DNA of 11,467 nucleotides from CAYSLA01 sp964431685 (GTDB lineage Bacteria > Armatimonadota > UBA5829), in NCBI GenBank assembly GCA_964431685.1, contig CAYSLA010000113.1, forward strand, positions 1 to 11,467, written 5' to 3'. Numbering within the stretch: the first letter of the stretch is position 1; every line of letters starts with the position of its first letter. Below the pieces are notes generated by a model that saw only the letters and a list, made by a program, of their open reading frames with translations, made no database searches and had not been told where the DNA came from. The translations under genes were made by a program, and so were the position numbers. Positions 1-6,483 of this stretch are shown here, piece after piece.

Positions 1-512
1 ACTGCGCTTCACACTACGACTGGGACATAGGGCAGTGGTACTACTACCCGGACGGTCTCTTGAGTTATGTGAAGAACGTGGACGTATTCCATTGCCCAAA
101 CTACAAACCCAAACCCGCGCACTTCAGGGGTCCCACGGTTATTCCGCGGTCGTGGGGTTACGGAACTATGTCGTGGCTGTGGAGCAAGACAGAAACGGAT
201 ATTGCGGCTATGCCATACGGTATAGCGGGTACTGTAATAATAGCTGAGTCACATATGGGCACCGCGACCGGTGCCAAGGACGACCTGTACGGCTGGGCCT
301 GTATTCTCGCGGAAGTAGCCGCCGAGATGCAGGATTCCAGGTTTAACAAGCCATCCGGCACGTGGTATCTGATGCGGGTCTCCCACAACAACGGCAGCAA
401 TTTCATCTTTGCTGACGGGCACGCCGAGTGGGCCAAGCAGAGCCAGATGCGCATGCACCAGTTCATAGTCCAGGGCCCGGATGACTACCTGTGGGACTAC
501 AAAGGAAAGTAG
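1..512 (+). CDS. Pseudopilin-like protein with H-X9-DG C-terminal signature (partial, 5' end outside window)
   Basis: Only the C-terminal ~169 residues are present; the frame is open from base 3 to the window edge, so the start lies upstream. The visible part includes YVKNVDVFHCPNYK, which resembles the 'YVKN..vF.CP' stretch common in this family. His at 384-386 is followed by nine residues and then Asp-Gly at 414-419 (H-NNGSNFIFA-DG), an exact H-X9-DG match. From family knowledge, such proteins (DUF1559 / type II secretion G-like) start with a prepilin cleavage/methylation segment and are abundant in Planctomycetes, Lentisphaerae, Verrucomicrobia and Armatimonadetes; their exact role is unclear. 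The N-terminal prepilin segment cannot be seen here. It ends at TAG 510-512, 136 nt before the PEP-CTERM gene. A TTG at 60 is in frame but is internal, not the start. Confidence 0.85.
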   Translation, partial: CASHYDWDIGQWYYYPDGLLSYVKNVDVFHCPNYKPKPAHFRGPTVIPRSWGYGTMSWLWSKTETDIAAMPYGIAGTVIIAESHMGTATGAKDDLYGWACILAEVAAEMQDSRFNKPSGTWYLMRVSHNNGSNFIFADGHAEWAKQSQMRMHQFIVQGPDDYLWDYKGK

Positions 513-532
513 TGTCGGAAGCGAGGACACTC

Positions 533-544
533 AAAGGAGGTGAT
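533..544 (+). promoter_or_regulatory. Extended consensus Shine-Dalgarno sequence without a start codon
   Basis: AAAGGAGGTGAT is a 12-base perfect complement of the conserved bacterial 16S rRNA 3' tail. No ATG, GTG or TTG lies at a normal distance after it; the only overlapping GTG (540) gives five codons before a stop. The next real start is ATG 649, over 100 nt away. It may be a remnant of a lost gene, a ribosome standby site, or chance. Function unproven. Confidence 0.5.
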
Positions 545-570
545 AGCACAGCACTAACTGAATAGGACTG

Positions 571-591
571 CTTTGGGAGGCAATCCCAGAG
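571..591 (+). promoter_or_regulatory. Hairpin in the leader of the PEP-CTERM gene
   Basis: CTTTGGGA (571-578) pairs with TCCCAGAG (584-591) over 8 bp including one G-U pair, with a GGCAA loop. No T-run follows, so it is not a typical intrinsic terminator. It may be an mRNA leader structure; no known riboswitch was recognised. Confidence 0.4.
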
Positions 592-602
592 ACATTGCTC
601 CG

Positions 603-617
603 CATTCCAAGGGAATG
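603..617 (+). promoter_or_regulatory. Second small leader hairpin
   Basis: CATTCC (603-608) and GGAATG (612-617) form a perfect 6-bp stem with a 3-nt AAG loop, 31 nt before ATG 649. Together with the hairpin at 571-591 it makes the 5' leader structured. There is no clear Shine-Dalgarno sequence next to the start codon; the nearest GGAG (623-626) is 22 nt away. Confidence 0.35.
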
Positions 618-648
618 AGACAGGAGCACAATAACCACAAACAGAAAG

Positions 649-1356
649 ATGAGAAAGACATTCGCTTTGTTATTGGTGATCGGAGTTGCGGCTGTATGCC
701 TGGCGTCTGCCGCAAGTGCGGCGTGGCTCGTTCAACAGAAACCCGCCAACGTGATAAACGTGGCAGGTGGAACGACTTGGACAACCACCTTCGGTGCAAC
801 CGAAGCCGACTTTCTTGGCGAGATCTACGCCATAGCCGGCAAGTCGAACAATACTTCGCCGGGAGGCAGCTATGCGATCCCGGTTGAGTGGTCGCTTGGC
901 ACTGTCACGCTCGGTGACTGGAGCTGGCAGTTCGGCGGAGTCTGCTACCACTTCCACACCGCAGGCGACTTCGCAGGTGGAACAGCCAGCATCAACTTCG
1001 ACTACACCTCGGCTCAGCAGGGCAGAGTCCGCGGCACCGTCGGAGTCGGAACAGTCGCGCCCACGGTGGACTCAACCTATGGCGGTTTCAGTGCTTGGCC
1101 AATGACATCCTCTGTAGTAGTCTGGGGAGACTATCCTGGACTGGGCGGCTATGGAACGCTCAACAGAACGGTGACGTTCGACCTGCCCGCAGGCCAGGAC
1201 GTCTATATCGGGGTGAGTGGAAACGCCACCGACTCTGACAAGATATTCCTGAAATCCATCTCGATAACCAATCCGGTTCCTGAGCCCGGCTCGATGCTGG
1301 CCCTCGGAAGCGGACTGGTCGGTCTGCTGGGGTTTGCTGCACGCAGAAGGAGATAG
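649..1356 (+). CDS. PEP-CTERM sorting domain-containing exported protein
   Basis: 235 residues. The N-terminus (MRKTFALLLVIGVAAVCLAS, then AASAA|W) is a standard Sec signal peptide with a likely cleavage after residue 24. The C-terminus has VPEP (residues 210-213), a hydrophobic helix (about 214-230) and a terminal RRRR: the tripartite PEP-CTERM signal. In the known system this is recognised and processed by an exosortase (EpsH family), and the protein is sent to the surface or exopolysaccharide matrix. No exosortase is in this window. The middle part is rich in G, T, S, W and Y with alternating hydrophobic residues, suggesting a secreted beta-sandwich; I do not recognise a named domain. The ATG at 649 is chosen because it directly begins the signal peptide, although the ribosome site is weak. 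An intrinsic terminator follows 31 nt after the stop. Confidence 0.88.
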   Translation: MRKTFALLLVIGVAAVCLASAASAAWLVQQKPANVINVAGGTTWTTTFGATEADFLGEIYAIAGKSNNTSPGGSYAIPVEWSLGTVTLGDWSWQFGGVCYHFHTAGDFAGGTASINFDYTSAQQGRVRGTVGVGTVAPTVDSTYGGFSAWPMTSSVVVWGDYPGLGGYGTLNRTVTFDLPAGQDVYIGVSGNATDSDKIFLKSISITNPVPEPGSMLALGSGLVGLLGFAARRRR

Positions 1357-1387
1357 ACTCCAACGACGCACCTTATCTCGAACTGGA

Positions 1388-1420
1388 TGGGGTATCTCTG
1401 CCGGAGATACCCCAGTTTTT
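1388..1420 (+). terminator. Rho-independent terminator / possible attenuator
   Basis: TGGGGTATCTC (1388-1398) and GAGATACCCCA (1404-1414) form a perfect 11-bp stem with a TGCCG loop, followed by G and TTTTT (1416-1420). This is a textbook intrinsic terminator for the PEP-CTERM gene. Oddly, it stops only 16 nt before the ATG (1437) of the next gene and 6 nt before that gene's Shine-Dalgarno sequence, which leaves no room for a separate promoter downstream of it. The operon must therefore be read through it, or start upstream within or before it. Confidence 0.85.
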
Positions 1421-1426
1421 GTTACA

Positions 1427-1433
1427 AGGAAGG
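1427..1433 (+). promoter_or_regulatory. Ribosome binding site of first URO-D-family gene
   Basis: The purine run AAGGAAGG ends at 1433, 3 nt before ATG 1437, with its central AAGGA 6 nt away. It decides for ATG 1437 over the in-frame TTG at 1419, which lies in the terminator T-run. Confidence 0.6.
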
Positions 1434-1436
1434 ACA

Positions 1437-2243
1437 ATGACACTTCGAGAGCGACACCTGAAGCAGAAGACCTGCCAACCTCTGGACAGGCTACCGTGGA
1501 AGACAAACGGCCCCTGGGAAGAAACGCTCAAGCGATGGCAGACAGAAGGCCTTGAGGGAGATTGGGCGGAGGTGCTTGGAGTCGAACCCGAGTTCAACCA
1601 GGCCCCCGTCAACCTGGGATTCAGCCCCTGGTTTGACGATAGGCTGATCGAAGACAGGCAAGAAACACAGATCCGCCAGGACAAGTGGGGCATGATCTTC
1701 GAAACGCGCAAGGACGGCTGCTCGATGCCGCGATGGATTGAACATCCGGTAAAGTGCCGCGCTGATTGGGAGAGGCTGCGAGACGAGCGGCTGAACCCGG
1801 ACGACCCCACGCGGTTCCCCGAAGACTGGGATGATATCACCTCCAGAATCAACTCCGACGACCGGCGCGTCACAATCCTCGGAGCGTACGAGTATGGGGT
1901 TTTCGGGACCGCGAGAACCCTGCTTGGCACGGAAGAGGTGCTGGTGGCGTTCTATGACGATCCGGACTTGATGCGCGAGATATTGGACTATATGACCGAC
2001 TTCTCGATCGCGATTTTTGAGAAGGTGGTGGTCAAGCTGAATGTCGACGTCGTTCATATCTGGGAGGATATGGCAGGCAAGAACGGCAGCTTGATTTCGC
2101 CGAATTTGATCCGTGAGTTCATGCTACCAAACTACCGCAAGGTCAAGCAGTTCGTAGACAGGCACAATATCCCGGCGCTGCCGCGGCGATTCGGATGGCA
2201 ATCTCAGAGAATTGGTGCCTTGCGTTTCACGAGGCAGGAATGA
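1437..2243 (+). CDS. Uroporphyrinogen decarboxylase (URO-D) family protein, 5' part of a broken gene
   Basis: From ATG 1437 the product reads like the URO-D/MtaA superfamily (TIM-barrel proteins including HemE and corrinoid methyltransferases). It has LLGTEEVLVAFYDDPDLMRE, then VDVVHIWEDMAGKNGSLISP and FMLPNYRKVKQFVDRHNIP, a typical order for the family. True HemE function is unlikely because the sequence belongs to the divergent group found beside carbohydrate genes. After about codon 249 the frame is lost: the expected continuation (DSDGNLRELVP) is in another frame from about 2185, then FHEAGMNRYLPFEVAAGNDV in the third frame from about 2222. The last residues before TGA 2243 (RRFGWQSQRIGALRFTRQE) are therefore out-of-frame noise. 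The two shifts lie 155-190 bases from the scaffold gap, so assembly error is as likely as true pseudogenisation. At the usual H-x-C position this paralogue has D-S-D-G instead. Confidence 0.82.
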   Translation: MTLRERHLKQKTCQPLDRLPWKTNGPWEETLKRWQTEGLEGDWAEVLGVEPEFNQAPVNLGFSPWFDDRLIEDRQETQIRQDKWGMIFETRKDGCSMPRWIEHPVKCRADWERLRDERLNPDDPTRFPEDWDDITSRINSDDRRVTILGAYEYGVFGTARTLLGTEEVLVAFYDDPDLMREILDYMTDFSIAIFEKVVVKLNVDVVHIWEDMAGKNGSLISPNLIREFMLPNYRKVKQFVDRHNIPALPRRFGWQSQRIGALRFTRQE

Positions 2244-2374
2244 ACCGCTATCTTCCGTTCGAAGTGGCGGCCGGAAACGATGTTCTGGACTACCGCCGCA
2301 GGTTCCCTGACCTGTGCATGTGCGGCGGAATAGACAAGCGCGTGCTGCCACTGGGCCGAGATGCGTGGCGACCT
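2222..2374 (+). pseudogene. URO-D-family gene, middle part in shifted frame, running into the gap
   Basis: In this frame the sequence reads AFHEAGMNRYLPFEVAAGND, followed by VLDYRRRFPDLCMCGGIDKR and VLPLGRDAWRP. This matches the URO-D-family segment that normally follows 'DSDG.l.eLip' ('LEAGvN..lPFEV', then '..GGIDKR'). It is thus the continuation of the gene starting at 1437, separated by two frame changes near 2184 and 2221. An ATG at 2195 opens this frame by chance and should not be taken as a gene start. The coding sequence enters the N block at 2375. By family length, roughly 25-30 codons should be hidden in the gap. Confidence 0.75.
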
Positions 2375-2474
2375 NNNNNNNNNNNNNNNNNNNNNNNNNN
2401 NNNNNNNNNNNNNNNNNNNNNNNNNNNNNNNNNNNNNNNNNNNNNNNNNNNNNNNNNNNNNNNNNNNNNNNNNN
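2375..2474. other. Scaffold gap of exactly 100 N
   Basis: There are one hundred unknown bases, a conventional placeholder for a gap of unknown length. It falls inside the first URO-D-family gene. The flanking coding pieces fit one gene with about 80 missing bases, so the join order is plausible. Confidence 0.97.
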
Positions 2475-2546
2475 GATGTATCATGGCAAAACTTCTATGA
2501 CTTTCACATGGAGTTGAAAGAGCTGATGTTTTCGGATGAGTCGTAA
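2475..2546 (+). pseudogene. URO-D-family gene, 3' end after the gap
   Basis: In frame from 2475 the bases encode DVSWQNFYDFHMELKELMFS, then DES and TAA at 2544-2546. This matches the usual C-terminal 'PPDVSweNf.yyve.lke' end of URO-D-family proteins, so it is the last part of the gene that starts at 1437. It supports the scaffold join. The whole gene would be about 370 codons with the nominal gap, in the normal range. An 82-91 nt spacer without obvious structure separates it from the second URO-D-family gene. Confidence 0.75.
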
Positions 2547-2621
2547 GGGCCGCAGTTGCCTGGGAGTTCTGACCTGATATCGTGAATACCCGAATTAGCG
2601 AACTCTGGCAACAAGCAACAC

Positions 2622-2627
2622 AAGGAG
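2622..2627 (+). promoter_or_regulatory. Ribosome binding site deciding the start of the second URO-D-family gene
   Basis: AAGGAG lies 1 nt before ATG 2629 (too close), 10 nt before GTG 2638 (good) and 19 nt before ATG 2647. ATG 2647 has its own GGAG at 2640-2643, 3 nt away. GTG 2638 is therefore favoured; ATG 2647 (MTGRERIMTAL) is the alternative that best matches family N-termini. Confidence 0.5.
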
Positions 2628-2637
2628 CATGCTAACT

Positions 2638-3831
2638 GTGGAGACAATGACCGGAAGAGAGCGGATAATGACCGCCCTCAGAAACGAGCAGCCGGACAGG
2701 GTGCCTGTAACCCCTGACATCTCGACGATGATACCCATCAAGCTGACCGGCAAGCCTTTCTGGGAAGTGGAGTACAATCAGAACCCATCGTACATGAGCG
2801 CGTATGTCGATGCGGCGAAGTTCTTCGGAATTGACGGATGGTTGTTTGATGGAGGCTTCGCTTTCCATCAGAAGAGCAAGATCGAATACCAGAGCGAAGT
2901 AGTCAGCAGGACCGAGGAGAAATGGGAAGTCCGCACAGTAATCAGCACGCCGGACGGAGACCTGACCTTCCTCACCGTGTACCCGTGGGACAATTCCTGC
3001 ACGGTCACTGAAAAACCCATCAAGAACTTCAAGGAAGACTTCAAGAAGATCAGACACCTGTTTTCTGACGTCGTGTCCTGCGACGGGCGCAATTACTGGC
3101 AGCTAAAGAAGCAGATGGGCGAGGACGGGATGGTGTGCTGCTGGATAGGAGTCCCCGGATTCCAGAACTACGTTGGCTTGATGAGCCTGGAACAGATCAC
3201 CTACGCGTATTACGATAGCCCGGAGTTTTTTGAGGAGATGATAGCTCTGCACGAACAAGTCACTCTCCAGAAACTGGAGATGGCAATCGACGCCGGAGTG
3301 GACTCTATCCTCACAGGAGGCAGCGGCTCAATAACCATGCAGTCACCCGAGTTGTGGCGCAAACTCTCGCTGCCCAGCATCAAGAGAGTTACCAAGAGAT
3401 GCAAAGAAGCCGGGATAATCTGTGGAATTCACTCCTGCGGCAAGGAGCGCTATATGGTCGAGACCTGCGCCAACGAAACTGACCTGAACTACATAAACCC
3501 GCTTGAGATACCTCCGATGGGTGACTGCGACTTGGCGGAGCTCAAGCAGAACTTCGGTGACAAGATCGCCCTTATGGGGAACCTTCACACAACTGAAGTA
3601 ATGCTTTACGGCAGCGTAACGCTCGTCAGGCGCGAAAGCCTGAAGGCAATCCTGGCAGCGGGAGAAGGCGGGGGTTTTGTCCTTTCCACGGGCGATCAGT
3701 GCGGCAGGGACACTCCTTTTGAGAACATATATGAGATGGTGCGAGTCGTCAAGGAATTCGGCAACTACCCACTCGACTCCGACGCAATCAAGTCGGAACT
3801 GGAACGCATCGAGAAAGCGAATCTGAAATGA
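2638..3831 (+). CDS. URO-D/MtaA-family protein with H-x-C...C metal-site pattern
   Basis: 397 residues from GTG 2638 (400 from ATG 2629; 394 from ATG 2647). The N-terminus TGRERIMTALRNEQPDRVPV is the standard opening of the URO-D superfamily, followed by YYDSPEFFEEMIALHEQ and AGVDSILTGGSGSITM. Numbered from the GTG, His265-Ser-Cys267 lies in GIHSCGK and Cys355 in STGDQCGRDTPFENIY. In the methyltransferases MtaA/MtbA an H-x-C...C set binds zinc and activates a thiol for methyl transfer from a corrinoid protein. By analogy this protein could be a corrinoid-linked methyltransferase rather than a haem enzyme; no corrinoid protein gene is in the window, so this is inference. No signal peptide is seen, so it is cytosolic. 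It overlaps the GH2 gene by 4 nt (ATGA), implying translational coupling in one operon. Confidence 0.85.
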   Translation: METMTGRERIMTALRNEQPDRVPVTPDISTMIPIKLTGKPFWEVEYNQNPSYMSAYVDAAKFFGIDGWLFDGGFAFHQKSKIEYQSEVVSRTEEKWEVRTVISTPDGDLTFLTVYPWDNSCTVTEKPIKNFKEDFKKIRHLFSDVVSCDGRNYWQLKKQMGEDGMVCCWIGVPGFQNYVGLMSLEQITYAYYDSPEFFEEMIALHEQVTLQKLEMAIDAGVDSILTGGSGSITMQSPELWRKLSLPSIKRVTKRCKEAGIICGIHSCGKERYMVETCANETDLNYINPLEIPPMGDCDLAELKQNFGDKIALMGNLHTTEVMLYGSVTLVRRESLKAILAAGEGGGFVLSTGDQCGRDTPFENIYEMVRVVKEFGNYPLDSDAIKSELERIEKANLK

Positions 3832-6437
3832 ACCTTTGTGACCTCCGAAACACCTGGCAGCTCCGTCACGAAGAACTGCACTGCGACAAGGATCATTATC
3901 CCTCCGTGATATGCAAAGAAGACGGGTGGATGCGTGTGGATAGTCTGCCGTGCGATGTTCACGTTCCGCTGATTGAGAACGGAGTGATAGACGACCCGGT
4001 CGTCTCCGACAACTACCTGAAATGCGAGTGGATAGAGTCCAAGTCGTGGTGGTTCAAGAAGGAATTCAGCGCGGGCAGGGAACTGCTCCAGTCACATAAC
4101 AGCGAGCTGGTGGTGGAGGGTCTGGATGTCAAAGCGGACTTGTTTCTGAACGGATATCACCTTGGCCATCACAGCAGCGCAATGTATCCTTTCCGAAGAG
4201 ATGTAAGGGACTGCCTGCGAGAAGGCGACAACGTTCTGGCCATACGCGTGACCTCCGGCCTGGAGCACTTCAGCGACCTTGACCTGGCCAAGATAAAGGA
4301 CTTCATATCGTGCGAGTACAAGCGGGACCGAGCGCCGAGGGGCGATAACAGACGCGTGTTTGTCAGGAAGCCTCAATATGTTTACGGTTGGGACTGGTGC
4401 CCAAGGATCGCCACCTGCGGTATCATGGGCGATGCGCGGATAGAAGCCTCTGACGAAATAGCAGTGAGGCACGTTAAGTTCACCACACGCGTCATTTCGA
4501 CCGCAGGGAGAAATCTCCCACAAGGAGATTCCTCACATTCGTTCGGAAGGACAGTCGGGAGTCTCCAGCAAAATGCGGCGCAGGTCACCATTGAAGCTGA
4601 GATAGACAACCTGGAGCCGACTACCACGTTGGATGCCAGCGTGGAGGTGGAAATAAGTCTCGAAGGTGTTCCGGTCCAATCTTCGCTGCAGGACGTTTTT
4701 CTAACGTCAGGGCTGAACTATGTCACGTTTGAGCTCACGATAGACAACCCGAAGCTGTGGTGGCCAAACGGTATGGGCGAACAGAACCTCTACACGGTGC
4801 AGGTACGCGCCACAACAGCAAACGGCAACACCGACTCCCGCGAGTTCAAAGCAGGCATCCGTACAGTCCGACTGAACACTGACCGGATAGACCGGGACGG
4901 TCGAATGTTCGCGTTCGAGGTCAACGGGATCACCACATTCTGTAAAGGCGGCAACTGGGAAACGCCTGACTGCATCTACGGGAGAGTGACCGACCATACT
5001 TACGAGACGCTCTTGCGGGAGGCACAACAAGCACACTTCAATATGCTCCGTGTCAACGGCGTCAATGCGTATGAGAGGGACTACTTCTATGAGTGCTGTG
5101 ACCGTTTCGGCATTCTGGTGTGGCAGGATTTCTGCTTCAGTTGTGCCGCGTACCCCGATGAACTGGACTGGTTCAGGCGAGAGGCCGAAAACGAAGTAGA
5201 CTATCAGACGAAGCGGCTGCGGAACCACCCGTGTATCGCGCTCTGGTGTGGCAACAACGAGTGCAACGGGCTACTCTTGACCTATCAAGACAAGAGCTAC
5301 TGGGCCGGTGACAAGAAGCCGGCCTCGCCAGGAGGAACAATCCTCTATAACGAGATCATGCCCCGGATCGTGCGATCCAACTGCCCGGACATTCCCTACT
5401 GGAACTCGTCTCCTTTCGGAGGCGTTGACCTCCAAAGCAACGAATGCGGCGACAGGCACCATTGGGATTGCTTCATGAACGAGGACATCGAGAAGCGCAT
5501 CATACCAGAGGAGTACGACGAGATTGCCTGCAAGTTCGTGTCGGAGTTCGGGTGCGTAGGCCCAACACGCAAGTCCTCCCTGCTCAGCTACTACGGCAGT
5601 GAAAGCGTAGAAATGGACGATGCGGTGTGGAAACTGCACACGAACACTTTTGAGAAGGGCACTCTGGCGGCGGCCATTCGGAAGCACTACAGCGATCCGG
5701 ACAACCTTTCGCTAGAGAAGTACCTGTTGTATGGGGGACTGTTTCAGGGTTCAATGTTGGAGTATGCGCTGGATTCAATGCGATGCGCGGAGAACAACTA
5801 TGGAGCTCTGATCTGGAGCTATAACGACGCCTGGGGCGAGGTGGGATGGGGCATAATCGACTACTATCTCACACGGAAGCTCTCTTACTACTTTGTGAAG
5901 CGCGCCCTTGCTCCAAGAAGACTCATCCTGCGAAGCAACGCAGATGTGATAAACGTATTCTGCACCAATGACACTCCGGAATCAGCACAGTTTGACCTTG
6001 AGCGCGGTTACACCAGCTTTGAGGGCGTCAAGCGGGACGCCGCTGACATCCGAGTGACTCTGGAACCCTGGTGCAAGGCAGCCCTGGTCGCCCGAATGAA
6101 CGTGGGGACACACAGCGTTCAGGAGGGATTGTACTATGCAACGGCCAATGCGGACTGCGGCATCATACCGGCAACGCTCAGACAGGCTGACTTCAGGACT
6201 CTGCAGTTGTCAGAGCCAACGGTCAAAATCACGGAAGTAAACGAGTTGGAGGGGACAACAGTCTTTACCGTGCAGAGCGACAGATACGCTCACGCTGTAC
6301 ACTTTGGGCTGGACGACACAATCCGGCTTTCGGACGAGTATTTCGATTTGCTTCCCGCAGAGTCAAGACAGGTGACGGTCTATGCGCCGTCATCCGTTCT
6401 TTGCGGATGCGGGATCGAGGCAAGCTCGGTCTACTGA
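3828..6437 (+). CDS. Glycoside hydrolase family 2, beta-mannosidase-like
   Basis: 869 residues, the usual length for GH2 beta-mannosidases. ATG 3828 overlaps the preceding stop (ATGA). The N-terminal sugar-binding domain (about 1-210) shows VHVPLIENGVIDDPVVSDNY, SWWFKKEF, LFLNGYHLG and YGWDWCPRI (about 186-194), all typical of the beta-mannosidase branch. An Ig-like domain follows, then the TIM barrel with FCKGGNWETPD, MLRVNG and WQDF. Glu478 in WCGNNE is the expected acid/base and Glu573 in VSEFG the expected nucleophile; the 95-residue spacing is normal. NDAWGEVGWGIIDYY is the conserved barrel end, and a C-terminal beta domain runs to 869. Reaction: release of terminal beta-mannose from oligosaccharides; a related exo-acting specificity such as glucosaminidase cannot be excluded. 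There is no signal peptide, so it likely acts in the cytoplasm on imported oligomers. Residues 222-242 are encoded by a palindromic repeat inserted in frame. Confidence 0.92.
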   Translation: MNLCDLRNTWQLRHEELHCDKDHYPSVICKEDGWMRVDSLPCDVHVPLIENGVIDDPVVSDNYLKCEWIESKSWWFKKEFSAGRELLQSHNSELVVEGLDVKADLFLNGYHLGHHSSAMYPFRRDVRDCLREGDNVLAIRVTSGLEHFSDLDLAKIKDFISCEYKRDRAPRGDNRRVFVRKPQYVYGWDWCPRIATCGIMGDARIEASDEIAVRHVKFTTRVISTAGRNLPQGDSSHSFGRTVGSLQQNAAQVTIEAEIDNLEPTTTLDASVEVEISLEGVPVQSSLQDVFLTSGLNYVTFELTIDNPKLWWPNGMGEQNLYTVQVRATTANGNTDSREFKAGIRTVRLNTDRIDRDGRMFAFEVNGITTFCKGGNWETPDCIYGRVTDHTYETLLREAQQAHFNMLRVNGVNAYERDYFYECCDRFGILVWQDFCFSCAAYPDELDWFRREAENEVDYQTKRLRNHPCIALWCGNNECNGLLLTYQDKSYWAGDKKPASPGGTILYNEIMPRIVRSNCPDIPYWNSSPFGGVDLQSNECGDRHHWDCFMNEDIEKRIIPEEYDEIACKFVSEFGCVGPTRKSSLLSYYGSESVEMDDAVWKLHTNTFEKGTLAAAIRKHYSDPDNLSLEKYLLYGGLFQGSMLEYALDSMRCAENNYGALIWSYNDAWGEVGWGIIDYYLTRKLSYYFVKRALAPRRLILRSNADVINVFCTNDTPESAQFDLERGYTSFEGVKRDAADIRVTLEPWCKAALVARMNVGTHSVQEGLYYATANADCGIIPATLRQADFRTLQLSEPTVKITEVNELEGTTVFTVQSDRYAHAVHFGLDDTIRLSDEYFDLLPAESRQVTVYAPSSVLCGCGIEASSVY
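4491..4552 (+). repeat. Palindromic repeat element inserted in frame in the GH2 gene
   Basis: A 62-base imperfect palindrome. AATCTCC (4512-4518) and GGAGATT (4524-4530) form a perfect apex stem with a CACAA loop. Outer arms GTCATTTCGACCG (4491-4503) and CGTTCGGAAGGAC (4540-4552) pair at 11 of 13 positions including one wobble. The two ends are inverted, as in REP-like or Rickettsia palindromic elements. The translation across it (VISTAGRNLPQGDSSHSFGR) fits no GH2 domain and separates HVKFTTR from AAQVTIEAEIDN, which would otherwise be nearly continuous in an Ig-like domain loop. From memory the ends resemble a GTCATTTCGACC... palindrome scattered in many bacterial genomes; I could not check this. 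Only one copy is seen in the window, and no clear target duplication. Confidence 0.72.
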
Positions 6438-6466
6438 GACCAGACTAACGAGACTACACGCTGCAC

Positions 6467-6474
6467 GGAAGGAA
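6467..6474 (+). promoter_or_regulatory. Ribosome binding site supporting a TTG start at 6484
   Basis: GGAAGGAA lies 9 nt before TTG 6484. The TTG begins directly with a Lys and a hydrophobic signal peptide, whereas the in-frame ATG 6382 would add 34 unrelated residues and overlap the GH2 gene by 56 nt. Confidence 0.5.
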
Positions 6475-6483
6475 TCAAAGGAA

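Noticed and set aside
60..512. TTG at 60 as start of a complete 150-residue gene
   Set aside because: The frame stays open to the window edge and the upstream codons (CASHYDWDIGQWYYYPDG) fit the same family, so the TTG is an internal Leu codon.
513..648. Cyclic-di-GMP (GEMM) riboswitch or sigma-54 promoter before the PEP-CTERM gene
   Set aside because: I searched by eye for the GEMM core and for a GG-N10-GC promoter pattern and found neither; the hairpins do not match a riboswitch I know.
2195..2500. An open frame from ATG 2195 through the N block to about 2500
   Set aside because: It is only open because N codons contain no stops; after the gap it is in the wrong frame compared with the URO-D-family ending.
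2547..2637. A promoter or terminator between the two URO-D-family genes
   Set aside because: No stable hairpin with a T-run and no convincing -35/-10 pair was seen; co-transcription is simpler.
1437..3831. Annotation of either URO-D-like gene as hemE (haem biosynthesis)
   Set aside because: The context is glycoside hydrolases, the second protein has an MtaA-like H-x-C...C pattern, and no other haem gene is present.
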